NCBI RefSeq assembly: GCF_009763255.1
Contig: NZ_WSJB01000021.1
Span: forward strand, 1-64,000
DNA: 64,000 bases
Source of the DNA: Bordetella sp. 02P26C-1
Lineage (GTDB): Bacteria; Pseudomonadota; Gammaproteobacteria; Burkholderiales; Burkholderiaceae_B
Reading direction: 5' to 3'
Shown in pieces: positions 33,939-44,168 of the stretch; the stretch's first letter is position 1, and each line of letters starts with the position of its first letter. The notes below the pieces were generated by a model. The model had not been told where the DNA came from, ran no database searches, and was given only the letters and a program-made list of their open reading frames with translations. The translations under genes were made by a program, and so were the position numbers.

Positions 33939-35444
33939 CTACCAAAAACCAAGTAGCCGCCACCACAACATACCCACGGTTGCGTAAATAACGAGTTCAA
34001 TCACGCACATGGTGAAGCCGACACGCCACCATGTGCCTAGCGGGACGTAGCCGCTGCCGAAGATAATGGGCGATGTGCCGGTGGCGTAGTGTGTGAGCGT
34101 CATCATGATCGTGGAGCCCGCCACCATCATCAGCAGAAACGGCACCAGATACTCGGGCGGGACCAGCGCGGCGCCCACGCCCAGGAACGCCAGCATCATC
34201 GCACTGATATGCGCCGTCGTACTGGCAAAGAAATAGTGGGAAAACACGAATAGCAGCACCAGCAACGTCGCTGCCCAGTACCACTCCATGCCGGAGGACA
34301 CGATGCCGTTTTGCAGGCCCGTGGAGAACCATTGAATCACACCGGCCCGGTTCAACTGCTCGGCCATCATCACGAGCGCGCCAAACCAGATCAGCGTATC
34401 CCAGGCGCTTTTCTCGGACAGCACATCATCCCAATTGATGGTGCCGGTGATGATCAGAATGGACAGCCCTATGAACGCCACCACTGTCGGGTCCAGCGTA
34501 AAGGCCGGTCCAAAAATAGCGGCCGGCACATCGGCCCACAATATCAGCAGTGTGGCAAAGGTCCCCAGCATGACTTTCTCGCCGGCGGATATAGGCCCCA
34601 TGTTTTTGAGTTCTGTCTTTGCATAGCCGATGGCGTCGGGGGTGGCCTTGACCTGTGGTGGGGACAGCCACATCATCAGCAAGGGCATCAGCATCAGGCA
34701 TACGAGTCCGGGCAGCAACATGCATAGCGCCCAAGTCGTCCACGAAAGCTTGAAACTCTGATCGGTCACGCGCGCTACATAGTCCACGACGAGCGGATTC
34801 GGTGCGGTCGCGGTGACGAACATGCCCGAGGTGATCGTATTGGCGTGCATATTGACCAGCGACAAATACGTACCCATCTTGCGTTCCGTGCCTTTCCCCG
34901 GATCGGAGTCGAACGCCGTCGCGATCGAGCGCATGATGGGATGCACAATGCCGCCGCCGCGTGCCGTGTTGCTGGGCGTGAATGGGGCAAGCACCAACTC
35001 GCAGACAGCCAGACCATACCCGATGCCTAGCGTGCGTCGCCCTAGTGCCGAGATAAACAGCAAGCCGATGCGCTTTCCCAGACCGGTTTTCTTCAACCCG
35101 CGCGACACGAGTACGGCGACCACGATAAGCCAGATCAAGGGGTTCGACAGGCTGGAGAGTGCGTCCGAAATGGCGCCTTTGGACGATGTCGAGGTGACCT
35201 GCGTGACAGCTACCGCGGTGATCGCCATCATCGCCAGCACGCCGATGGGCATCACCTTCAGAATGATCGCCAGGATAGTCGCGAGAAACAGCGCCAGCAG
35301 CGTCCACGCCTTGTCGGTCAGTCCGCCAGGCGTGGGGGCCAGCAACATGGCCGCCAGAAACACGGCGCAGACAAGCGCGGGAATGAGCCGGAAGGACACT
35401 CGTTTTTGTATATCAGCCAGCGCGACTTGCAATCGACGAATCAT
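33939..35444 (-). CDS. DASS family (SLC13) sodium/anion symporter
   Basis: 501 residues with about 12 membrane segments. Features of the divalent anion:sodium symporter family include LAPFTPSNTARGGGIVHPIM and MFVTATAPNPL, both SNT/TAPN-type substrate motifs, and a second-half repeat near TTAHISAMM and HYATGTSPIIFGSGY. The closest type appears to be the 2-oxoglutarate/malate or citrate/succinate translocators. ATG at 35444 is preceded by AAGGA. It stands alone, divergent from bkdA1 across a 293-bp region in which I see only an unremarkable TATGCT -10 candidate. Confidence 0.9.
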   Translation of the reverse strand: MIRRLQVALADIQKRVSFRLIPALVCAVFLAAMLLAPTPGGLTDKAWTLLALFLATILAIILKVMPIGVLAMMAITAVAVTQVTSTSSKGAISDALSSLSNPLIWLIVVAVLVSRGLKKTGLGKRIGLLFISALGRRTLGIGYGLAVCELVLAPFTPSNTARGGGIVHPIMRSIATAFDSDPGKGTERKMGTYLSLVNMHANTITSGMFVTATAPNPLVVDYVARVTDQSFKLSWTTWALCMLLPGLVCLMLMPLLMMWLSPPQVKATPDAIGYAKTELKNMGPISAGEKVMLGTFATLLILWADVPAAIFGPAFTLDPTVVAFIGLSILIITGTINWDDVLSEKSAWDTLIWFGALVMMAEQLNRAGVIQWFSTGLQNGIVSSGMEWYWAATLLVLLFVFSHYFFASTTAHISAMMLAFLGVGAALVPPEYLVPFLLMMVAGSTIMMTLTHYATGTSPIIFGSGYVPLGTWWRVGFTMCVIELVIYATVGMLWWRLLGFW

Positions 35445-35608
35445 GCAGGGTCCTTGTGACGCGAAATGGGTGGCGCGACGCGCCGATGGCATAGCAGCCG
35501 CAGCATTATGAGCGAGCCTGCGCGCGACTGACAACGCATCTGCGGGCGGACAGCATATATCGGACCCATCGATCAGCGCCTCTTCGCCGCCGAGATGCAT
35601 TATGCTAA

Positions 35609-36970
<1,362 letters not shown>

Positions 36971-36972
36971 TC

Positions 36973-38016
36973 ATGACGCACGAAAAGAATGGCGGTCCGA
37001 CCACCATGTCGATGACCATGGTCCAGGCATTGCGTTCCGCAATGGACGTGATGCTGGCGCGCGATGAGAACGTGGTGGTGTTCGGCCAGGACGTAGGGTA
37101 TTTCGGCGGCGTGTTCCGCTGCACCGAAGGGCTGCAAGCCAAGTATGGCACTTCGCGGGTGTTCGATACGCCCATTTCCGAGGGTGGCATCGTCGGCGTC
37201 GCGGTCGGCATGGGCGCATACGGTTTGCGCCCGGTGTGCGAGATTCAATTCGCGGACTATTTCTATCCCGCTTCTGACCAGATCGTGTCGGAGGCGGCTC
37301 GGCTGCGCTACCGCTCGGCCGGTGAATTCATCGCGCCCCTGACCATACGCATGCCGTGCGGCGGGGGGATTTATGGTGGGCAGACGCATAGTCAGAGCCC
37401 GGAGGCCATGTTCACCCAGGTTTGCGGGCTGCGTACCGTATTGCCGTCGAATCCCTATGACGCGAAAGGCCTGTTGATCGCTGCCATCGAGAGCAATGAT
37501 CCCGTCATTTTTTTAGAGCCAAAGCGCCTGTATAACGGCCCGTTCGATGGTCATCATGATCGCCCGGTCACGCCCTGGAGCAAGCACCCCGCCAGCCAGG
37601 TGCCGACCGGGTATTACACCGTGCCGCTGGAGTCCGCCGCGATCGTTCGTCCCGGTGAAGCGTTAACCGTATTGACCTACGGAACCACGGTACACGTGGC
37701 TCTGGCCGCTGCAGAAGAAACCGGTCTCGATGCGGAAATCATCGACCTGCGATCGCTTTGGCCGCTGGATCTGGACACCATTGTGGACTCGGTACGCAAA
37801 ACCGGCCGATGCGTTGTCGTGCATGAGGCCACCCGCACCTGCGGGTTTGGCGCCGAACTGGTATCGCTCGTGCAAGAGCATTGCTTTCACCACCTGGAGT
37901 CACCTGTTGAACGTGTGACGGGTTGGGACACTCCCTATCCCCATGCACAGGAATGGGCGTATTTCCCTGGCCCCGCCCGCGTGGGTGCGGCGATGCAACG
38001 TGTGATGGAGGCATGA
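36973..38016 (+). CDS. bkdA2: 2-oxoisovalerate dehydrogenase E1 beta subunit
   Basis: 347 residues from ATG 36973. A GTG at 36967 overlapping the E1 alpha stop is possible, but GGGAG at 36961 is better spaced for the ATG. Transketolase pyrimidine-binding domain first (MVQALRSAMD, FGQDVGYFGGVFRCT, TPISEGGIVGVAVG), then the C-terminal transketolase domain (AEIIDLRSLWPLD, VVVHEATRTCGFGAE). It completes the E1 heterotetramer with BkdA1. Confidence 0.95.
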   Translation: MTHEKNGGPTTMSMTMVQALRSAMDVMLARDENVVVFGQDVGYFGGVFRCTEGLQAKYGTSRVFDTPISEGGIVGVAVGMGAYGLRPVCEIQFADYFYPASDQIVSEAARLRYRSAGEFIAPLTIRMPCGGGIYGGQTHSQSPEAMFTQVCGLRTVLPSNPYDAKGLLIAAIESNDPVIFLEPKRLYNGPFDGHHDRPVTPWSKHPASQVPTGYYTVPLESAAIVRPGEALTVLTYGTTVHVALAAAEETGLDAEIIDLRSLWPLDLDTIVDSVRKTGRCVVVHEATRTCGFGAELVSLVQEHCFHHLESPVERVTGWDTPYPHAQEWAYFPGPARVGAAMQRVMEA

Positions 38017-38017
38017 C

Positions 38018-39355
38018 ATGGGTGTGCATATCATCAAGATGCCTGACATCGGCGAAGGCATTGCAGAGGTAGAGCTCGTCGGCTGGCAGGTAAAGGTGGG
38101 TGATAGCGTCACGGAAGATCAGGCGCTGGCCGAGGTGATGACCGATAAGGCCACGGTAGAAATTCCGTCGCCCGTAGTGGGCAAGGTGATCGCATTAGGC
38201 GGTCAGGTCGGTGACACCATGGCGGTGGGCGCGGAGCTGATCCGGCTGGAAGTCGAGGGCGCGGGGAATGTGAAGGCCGAGGCCGATACGGCGAAACCGG
38301 ATACGGTGTCAGAAGTTCAGCGCGCAAATGGCGCCGGCGCTGAACGGAAGAAAGAGGGTGACGAGCCCGCGCGTCGGCCCGAAGCGGCCGCGGATGTCCC
38401 CCGCACGATGTCCGCCGACGAGCCGTCTCTCCCCTCCAGGCCTGAGCCGGTGTCGCGCCCCGCGCCGCGCCAAGCGGGAGAACGTCCGTTAGCCTCGCCC
38501 GCTGTGCGCAAGCGTGCGTGGGATCTCGGGATCGAGCTGCGCTACGTCGCCGGATCGGGTCCCGCTGGGCGCATTCAGCACGAAGACCTGGACGCGTATC
38601 TCCAAGGCCAGAGCGCCACGGCGCCCGTGGCACCCGGCGGTTATCGCGAGCGACACGAAGAAGAAGCGATCCCCGTCGTCGGCCTGCGCCGCAAGATCGC
38701 ACAGAAGATGCAGGAGTCCAAGCGCCGCATCCCGCATTTCAGCTATGTCGAAGAAATCGACGTTACCGCGATCGAACAACTGCGTGCGCAGCTCAACACC
38801 AAGTTCAGCGCCTCGCGCGGCAAACTCACCTTGTTGCCCTTCATAGCGCGGGCGATGGTGCTGGCGTTGAGAGACTTTCCGCAGATCAATGCTCGCTACG
38901 ATGACGAGGCCGGTGTGGTCACGCGTTATGGCGCTGTGCATCTGGGCGTGGCGACACAGACCGATAGTGGTTTAGTCGTGCCCGTGGTGCGTCACGCCGA
39001 AGCGCGCGATGTGTGGGGTATCGCGCGGGAAATCGCGCAGCTGGCTCAAGATGTACGCGTGGGCAAGGCCGCGCGTGACGTGTTAAGCGGTTCGACCATT
39101 ACGTTGAGCAGCCTCGGACCGCTCGGAGGCATCGTCAGCACGCCAGTCATCAATTATCCCGAAGTAGGTATCGTCGGGGTTAACCGTATCGTTGAGCGAC
39201 CCGTGTTTCAGCACGGCACTGTGGTGGCGCGTCAGCTGATGAACCTGTCGTCGTCATTCGATCACCGCGTCGTTGACGGCATGGACGCCGCGCAGTTTAT
39301 CCAGGCGGTGCGATCGTTGCTGGAGCAACCAGCACTGCTGTTCGTGGAGGCGTAG
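38018..39355 (+). CDS. bkdB: Branched-chain 2-oxoacid dehydrogenase E2 (lipoamide acyltransferase)
   Basis: 445 residues. Lipoyl domain at 1-80 with the lipoylated Lys44 in TDKAT; an Ala/Pro/Glu-rich linker; a peripheral subunit-binding domain at about 155-190 (ASPAVRKRAWDLGIEL, GRIQHEDLDAYL); and the catalytic domain with FDHRVVDGMDAAQF near the C terminus. It transfers the branched acyl group to CoA. It starts 1 bp after the E1 beta stop and ends 3 bp before E3. Confidence 0.95.
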   Translation: MGVHIIKMPDIGEGIAEVELVGWQVKVGDSVTEDQALAEVMTDKATVEIPSPVVGKVIALGGQVGDTMAVGAELIRLEVEGAGNVKAEADTAKPDTVSEVQRANGAGAERKKEGDEPARRPEAAADVPRTMSADEPSLPSRPEPVSRPAPRQAGERPLASPAVRKRAWDLGIELRYVAGSGPAGRIQHEDLDAYLQGQSATAPVAPGGYRERHEEEAIPVVGLRRKIAQKMQESKRRIPHFSYVEEIDVTAIEQLRAQLNTKFSASRGKLTLLPFIARAMVLALRDFPQINARYDDEAGVVTRYGAVHLGVATQTDSGLVVPVVRHAEARDVWGIAREIAQLAQDVRVGKAARDVLSGSTITLSSLGPLGGIVSTPVINYPEVGIVGVNRIVERPVFQHGTVVARQLMNLSSSFDHRVVDGMDAAQFIQAVRSLLEQPALLFVEA

Positions 39356-39358
39356 ACG

Positions 39359-40756
39359 ATGCGCGAGATTCTTTCTACGACGCTGCTCATCATCGGTGGG
39401 GGCCCCGGCGGCTACGTTGCGGCGATCCGCGCCGGTCAATTAGGCGTGCCCACGATAATAGTCGAGGGCTCGCAACCCGGCGGCACGTGCCTGAATATCG
39501 GCTGCATCCCCTCCAAAGCCTGGATCCACGCGGCTGGCGAATACGAGCGCGCGTGTCAGCAAGCTCACGGTTCGACGCTCGGCATTTCGGTGCAGCACCC
39601 GTCTATCGATATCGCACAAACCCTGGCGTGGAAAGACGGCATCGTCAGCCGGCTAACGGCAGGCGTGGAAGCGCTGCTGAAGAAAGCCGGGGTACGGTTG
39701 GTTCGCGGTTGGGCGCGCGTGCTGGATGGCAAGACGGTGGAGGTGAAAACGGATGAGGGCGCACAACGCATTCAATGCGAACATCTGCTACTCGCAGCGG
39801 GTTCGGAGCCGATGCCCTTGCCGTCCATGCCTTTCGGCGATCGTGTGATTTCCTCAACAGAAGCCTTATCCCCGCGCCAGATTCCAAAGCGTCTGGTGGT
39901 GGTGGGCGGCGGCTACATTGGCCTGGAGCTCGGCACGGTCTATCGCAAACTCGGTGCAGAGGTCTCCGTCGTTGAAGCGCAGGACAGGATTCTGCCCACC
40001 TATGATGCGGACCTGACGCAGCCGGTCAGTAAAGCGCTTGGCAGGATGGGCATTACGCTGCACCTGAAGAGTAAGGTCCTGGGTCTGAATGCGGCGGGCG
40101 ATGCGGTGCGCGTGCAGGGTGAGACTGGCACGGAGACGCTACTGCCCGCGGATCAAGTGCTGCTTGCCATCGGACGACGTCCACGCACGCAGGGGTGGGG
40201 TCTCGAATCGCTGCAGCTGAGTCGCTCCGGTAATGCGTTGCGTATCGACGAACAGTGCCGGACCTCGATGCGCAATGTCTGGGCGATTGGTGATATCACG
40301 GGCGAGCCGATGCTGGCACACCGCGCGATGGCGCAGGGAGAGATGGTGGCCGAGTTGGTCGCAGGACGCAAACGCCGTTTCACGCCTGCGGCGATTCCTG
40401 CCGTGTGTTTTACTGACCCAGAGATTGTCACTGCGGGGCTTGGGCCATCGCACGCCAAAGAGGCGGGACTAGACTGCATCGTCAGCCAGTTTCCGTTTTC
40501 CGCCAATGGTCGTGCGATGACCTTGGAGTCGAACGAAGGGTTTGTGCGTGTCGTGGCGCGTCGCGACAACCATCTGATTGTCGGTTGGCAGGCCGTCGGG
40601 CGTGGCGTGTCGGAATTGAGCGCGGCATTTTCGCAGTCGCTCGAGATGGGGGCGAGGCTGGAGGATGTGGCGGGCACGATCCACGCGCACCCGACTTTGG
40701 GCGAAGCGATACAGGAAGCCGCATTGCGCGCGCTGGGACATGCCCTGCATCTTTGA
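39359..40756 (+). CDS. lpdV: Dihydrolipoyl dehydrogenase (E3) of the bkd complex
   Basis: 465 residues. FAD-binding [17 protein letters not shown], redox disulfide [13 protein letters not shown] (Cys44 and Cys49), NAD-binding [20 protein letters not shown] (in part) and the C-terminal His-Glu pair in HAHPTLGEA. It reoxidises dihydrolipoyl E2. Position as last gene makes it the LpdV-type E3 of this complex. A 9-bp perfect hairpin follows at 40780. Confidence 0.94.
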   Translation: MREILSTTLLIIGGGPGGYVAAIRAGQLGVPTIIVEGSQPGGTCLNIGCIPSKAWIHAAGEYERACQQAHGSTLGISVQHPSIDIAQTLAWKDGIVSRLTAGVEALLKKAGVRLVRGWARVLDGKTVEVKTDEGAQRIQCEHLLLAAGSEPMPLPSMPFGDRVISSTEALSPRQIPKRLVVVGGGYIGLELGTVYRKLGAEVSVVEAQDRILPTYDADLTQPVSKALGRMGITLHLKSKVLGLNAAGDAVRVQGETGTETLLPADQVLLAIGRRPRTQGWGLESLQLSRSGNALRIDEQCRTSMRNVWAIGDITGEPMLAHRAMAQGEMVAELVAGRKRRFTPAAIPAVCFTDPEIVTAGLGPSHAKEAGLDCIVSQFPFSANGRAMTLESNEGFVRVVARRDNHLIVGWQAVGRGVSELSAAFSQSLEMGARLEDVAGTIHAHPTLGEAIQEAALRALGHALHL

Positions 40757-40779
40757 ACGGCGAAGTGCTGGGGGTCAAT

Positions 40780-40803
40780 GGGGAAGCGCACTGACGCTTC
40801 CCC
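40780..40803. terminator. Hairpin after bkd operon
   Basis: Perfect 9-bp arms GGGGAAGCG/CGCTTCCCC with a 6-base loop, between converging lpdV (+) and the Bug gene (-). It lacks a T-run, so it may terminate with Rho or only block exonucleases. Confidence 0.55.
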
Positions 40804-40852
40804 ACAGATCTGCGGCCTTAAATTGATTCACGGCGGGCTGCTTTGAAGGCGC

Positions 40853-41860
40853 TTAATTCGCCTGAATATTCGCGCTCTTGACTACCGTTTCGTAGGTCTT
40901 CAGATCTTCCGCGATTTGTTTGCGGAATTCCTCGGGCGTATTGCCCGAGGCCGTAATGCCCAGCCCGGCGAGCCGCGCCTTGGTGTCCGGATCGTGCACG
41001 ACATCGTTTACGGCTTTCTGCAGCTTGGCGACGATGGCAGGTGGCGTCTTAGCCGGCGCGAGTATGCCGATCCAGGAATTCACCACAAAGTCCTTCACAC
41101 CCGACTCTTTGATCGTGGGCACGTCGGGCAGCGATGCCAGCCGTTCGTCGGTGCTGACGGCAATCGCCTTGAGTTGTTTGCGATCGACATAGGGATAAGC
41201 GCCCGCTACCGCTGTATAGAGCAAGGGCAGCGTGCCGCCCACCACGTCGGCCATGGCTTGTCCACCGCCTTTATACGGAATGTGTTCAAGCGCAATGCCC
41301 GTGCGTTGACGCAGCAACTCACCGGCTAAGTGCGGTGTGCTGCCCACGCCCGCGCTACCGTAAGAAATGCCTTGTGGCTGGGTTTTCGAATACGCGATCA
41401 ACTCTTGCAAGTTGGAGGCCGGCACCTTGGGATTGGCCACGATGATCAGCGCCGCATCGCCGATCTTGCTGACCGGGGCGAAGTCCTTCAGTGTGTCAAA
41501 AGGAATGTCTTTATGGACATGCGGATTGATCACCAGCGTGCCGTCAAAGCCCAGCACCAGCGTATAACCATCCGGGTCAGCCTGTGCCGCCATTTGTGTG
41601 CCGATATTGCCCGAGGCGCCCGGCTTATTGTCGACGATCACCTGTTGGCCCAGACGTTGCCCCATCTTTTCTGCGACCAACCGAGCACCAGTGTCGGATA
41701 CCCCGCCGGGCGCGAACGGCACGATCAACCGTATGGGCCGCGAAGGATACTGGTCCGCCGACTCTGCTGCCAGCGTGGGTACCGTACCCAACGCGAGCGT
41801 GGCGCCGAGCGCGGCCACAACGAAACGGCGACGGGGTGAAACGACGCGATCGATTTTCAT
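40853..41860 (-). CDS. Bug family tripartite tricarboxylate transporter receptor
   Basis: 335 residues with a Sec-type signal ending near LAAES (about residue 34). The Bug fold is clear: YPSRPIRLIVPFAPGGVSD, DNKPGASGNIGTQ, YGSAGVGSTPHLAGELL and PYKGGGQAMADVVGG. Receptors of this group bind carboxylic acids. AGGAGA precedes the ATG. It is the third gene of the operon CoA-transferase - HMG-CoA lyase - receptor, 37 bp after the lyase, so it probably binds the acid that these enzymes metabolise. TctAB partners are elsewhere. Confidence 0.92.
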   Translation of the reverse strand: MKIDRVVSPRRRFVVAALGATLALGTVPTLAAESADQYPSRPIRLIVPFAPGGVSDTGARLVAEKMGQRLGQQVIVDNKPGASGNIGTQMAAQADPDGYTLVLGFDGTLVINPHVHKDIPFDTLKDFAPVSKIGDAALIIVANPKVPASNLQELIAYSKTQPQGISYGSAGVGSTPHLAGELLRQRTGIALEHIPYKGGGQAMADVVGGTLPLLYTAVAGAYPYVDRKQLKAIAVSTDERLASLPDVPTIKESGVKDFVVNSWIGILAPAKTPPAIVAKLQKAVNDVVHDPDTKARLAGLGITASGNTPEEFRKQIAEDLKTYETVVKSANIQAN

Positions 41861-41897
41861 AGTTGTCTCCTAGAGTTATGCGTTTGTTGTTGTGTGG

Positions 41898-42809
41898 TTA
41901 CTGCGGGGGATACTGTCGTCGCAGCCACGCGATGCTGCGTCCTCCTAGTGCTCTACCGAGTTGTGATTCAGCAAAGTCGATCGCGTGCAGCAGCCCCGGC
42001 AACGATATGCCGGTCGTCAGACCACTGCGTTCGGCCATCAGCACCAGGTCTTCTGTCGCGGCGTTGCCCGCAGCACCCGGAGCAAAAGGGCAGCCGCCGA
42101 TACCGCCTACGCTCGCATCAAAACGGCGCACACCCGCTTCAATCGCAGCCCAGGCGTTTGCGGTCGCCATGCCGCGCGTGTCATGAAAATGCGCGGCCAG
42201 CTTCTCTACGGGTAGCGCTTGCGCCAGCGTCTCAAAATGATGTTTGACCATGCCGGGAGCCGCCGAGCCGATCGTGTCCGCAATGATGATCTCCTCTGCG
42301 CCGGCCTCGTGCATCCGGATTGCCAACGCCACGACGGTATCGAGGTTGGTGGGCCCCTCGAACGGACAGTCGAACGCCACGGCCACATACGCGCGGCGTC
42401 GCAGCCCTAACTCGCGCGCAGCCAGCAGGGCAGACTCGGACACCCGCGTGGCGGTACCGAGGTCCATATTGATGTTCTTCTGATTCATTGTCTGTGTCGC
42501 CGACAACACGACCGCGACTTCACGTGCACCCGAGGCATGGGCGCGCTCCAACCCTTTCTGGTTTGGAATTAATGCTGATGCGCGCAGCTCGGGCAGCTCG
42601 CGCTGCACCCGCGCGATCACCTCCGCCGCGTCGGCCATTTGCGGCACGGCTTTAGGCGAAACAAAGCTTGTTGCTTCGACACTGCTGACGCCAGCGTCAT
42701 GCAACAGCTTGATTAGCTGCACCTTCGCGTCTGTGGGAAAGGGCACCTGTTGATTCTGTAGTCCATCGCGTGGCGCGACATCGGTAATGATCAAGCGATC
42801 TTGCGACAT
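41898..42809 (-). CDS. Hydroxymethylglutaryl-CoA lyase family protein
   Basis: 303 residues, TIM barrel of the HMG-CoA lyase type. DVAPRDGLQNQ holds the substrate Arg-Asp pair, ATSFVSPKAVPQMAD follows, HFHDTRGMATAN supplies metal-binding histidines, and GGIGGCPFAPGAAGN holds the catalytic Cys. It would cleave HMG-CoA to acetoacetate and acetyl-CoA; a citramalyl-CoA-like substrate is an alternative. ATG 42809 is preceded by a GGGG-type site. The operon position 10 bp after a CoA-transferase gene suggests the two act in sequence. It could also finish leucine breakdown started by the adjacent bkd operon. Confidence 0.92.
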   Translation of the reverse strand: MSQDRLIITDVAPRDGLQNQQVPFPTDAKVQLIKLLHDAGVSSVEATSFVSPKAVPQMADAAEVIARVQRELPELRASALIPNQKGLERAHASGAREVAVVLSATQTMNQKNINMDLGTATRVSESALLAARELGLRRRAYVAVAFDCPFEGPTNLDTVVALAIRMHEAGAEEIIIADTIGSAAPGMVKHHFETLAQALPVEKLAAHFHDTRGMATANAWAAIEAGVRRFDASVGGIGGCPFAPGAAGNAATEDLVLMAERSGLTTGISLPGLLHAIDFAESQLGRALGGRSIAWLRRQYPPQ

Positions 42810-42819
42810 GGCGGGCCCC

Positions 42820-44016
42820 TCAAGCAATGACGTTTTGAGTCCGCAGCGCGCTCAGGCGCTCTTCGTCGTAGCCGGGCAAGCTGCGCAAGACGTCCTCGGT
42901 ATGTTCGCCCAAAGTGGGCGGACTACCGTAGGCACGCGCGGGGTCCGCGGATAACTTAATCGGATTGCCCGGCATCTGAATGGTCTCGCCGGTTTTGAGC
43001 GGCACATCCACCACCATGTCGCGCGCGCGTACCTGCGTATCGTTGAGCGCTTGACGGAAATTGTTGACCGGCCCGCAAGGTATGCGCGCCGCAGACAGCT
43101 TTTCCAACCAATGCGCCGTCGGTTGCGTGCGGAACTCTTTGCTGACAATGGCGTCGATCTCCGACTTGGCGGCGAACCGCCCGGGCTGCTGATCGTATTC
43201 CGGTCTGCGTAGCGCGGGCAGATCGATGCACTCGAGAAAGCGCTTCCAGAATGCGTCGCCGATGCATGCGACGATGATGTGACCATCCGCCGTGGGGTAA
43301 CTGTTATACGGCACGTGTACGAAATGGCCGTTCCCGATTCCCTCGGGCACAATGCCCGACATCAGATGCATAGTCGCCATGTAGTTCAGCAGCGAAATCT
43401 GTGCATCGAGCATGGACACATCGACATGCTGTCCGCGGCCGGTGCGTTCGCGTTGCGCGATAGCGGCGAGTACACCCATCGCGCCGAATACCCCGCCACC
43501 CAGATCGCCGATAGGAATGCCACTGCGGGTCGGCCCTGTCTCGGGTGTCCCGGTGATCGACATGCCGCCGCCCATCGCCTGGACCACTTGGTCGAATGCC
43601 GGACGCTGTGTTGCCGGACCCGTGCTGCCAAAGCCAGTCACCGAGCAAGTGATAATGCGCGGATTGACGGCCGATAGTGCTTCGTAGTCGATGCCCAGAC
43701 GCTTGGTCACACCCACGCTAAAGTTGTCGAAAACCACATCTGCATGGCGCACCAGGTCCATGAAGACCGCCAAGCCGGCTTCGCTCTTCAGATCGATGCA
43801 CACGCTTTGCTTGTTGCGGTTGAGCGTCAGGAAATACGCCCCCATCCCGTCGCGCGAATAATCCGGGTCGTGTTCGAGCAAGCGCCGGGTGCCCTCGCCA
43901 GTGCCCGGTGGCTCCACCTTGATCGTGCGTGCGCCCAGGTCCGCCAGCAGCATGGTTCCATATGGGCCCGATAGCATATGAGTCAGATCCAAGACGGTGA
44001 TGTGTTCGAGCGCCAA
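42820..44016 (-). CDS. CaiB/BaiF (class III) CoA-transferase
   Basis: 398 residues. Family marks: LDLTHMLSGPYGTMLLADLG near the start, KVEPPGTGEGTR, NRNKQSVCIDLKSEAG, and the catalytic Asp in HVDVSMLDAQ at about 170. It transfers CoA between acids, often from succinyl-CoA. The start is TTG at 44016, supported by GGAGGTG 5 bases upstream. The mammalian relative SUGCT uses hydroxymethylglutarate as acceptor, so with the following lyase the plausible substrate is 3-hydroxy-3-methylglutarate. A sigma-54 promoter lies about 45 bases upstream. Confidence 0.92.
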   Translation of the reverse strand: MALEHITVLDLTHMLSGPYGTMLLADLGARTIKVEPPGTGEGTRRLLEHDPDYSRDGMGAYFLTLNRNKQSVCIDLKSEAGLAVFMDLVRHADVVFDNFSVGVTKRLGIDYEALSAVNPRIITCSVTGFGSTGPATQRPAFDQVVQAMGGGMSITGTPETGPTRSGIPIGDLGGGVFGAMGVLAAIAQRERTGRGQHVDVSMLDAQISLLNYMATMHLMSGIVPEGIGNGHFVHVPYNSYPTADGHIIVACIGDAFWKRFLECIDLPALRRPEYDQQPGRFAAKSEIDAIVSKEFRTQPTAHWLEKLSAARIPCGPVNNFRQALNDTQVRARDMVVDVPLKTGETIQMPGNPIKLSADPARAYGSPPTLGEHTEDVLRSLPGYDEERLSALRTQNVIA

Positions 44017-44060
44017 AGTGCACCTCCAATGCAGCAGTTACTGTGAGTGCTGTGGGTACC

Positions 44061-44075
44061 GCAAACCTTATGCCA
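44061..44075 (-). promoter_or_regulatory. Sigma-54 promoter of CoA-transferase operon
   Basis: On the minus strand TGGCATAAGGTTTGC gives GG-N10-GC, exact -24/-12 spacing and near the TGGCAC-N5-TTGC consensus. It points to the CoA-transferase gene with a leader of about 33 bases. The divergent gene encodes a sigma-54 activator. Confidence 0.8.
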
Positions 44076-44138
44076 GTTTTTCAGCGATCGTAAGGCGTTG
44101 ATAAATAAAGAATTGGAAAAATTCGGCGTCACGCGAAC

Positions 44139-44150
44139 GTCTCATGAGAC
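44139..44150. promoter_or_regulatory. Palindrome, candidate activator binding site
   Basis: GTCTCATGAGAC is a perfect 12-bp palindrome, about 65 bp upstream of the -24 element and 19 bp before the regulator ATG. This is where an enhancer-binding protein would both activate the operon and limit its own gene. Confidence 0.6.
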
Positions 44151-44168
44151 ATAATTGAAACGCCATTA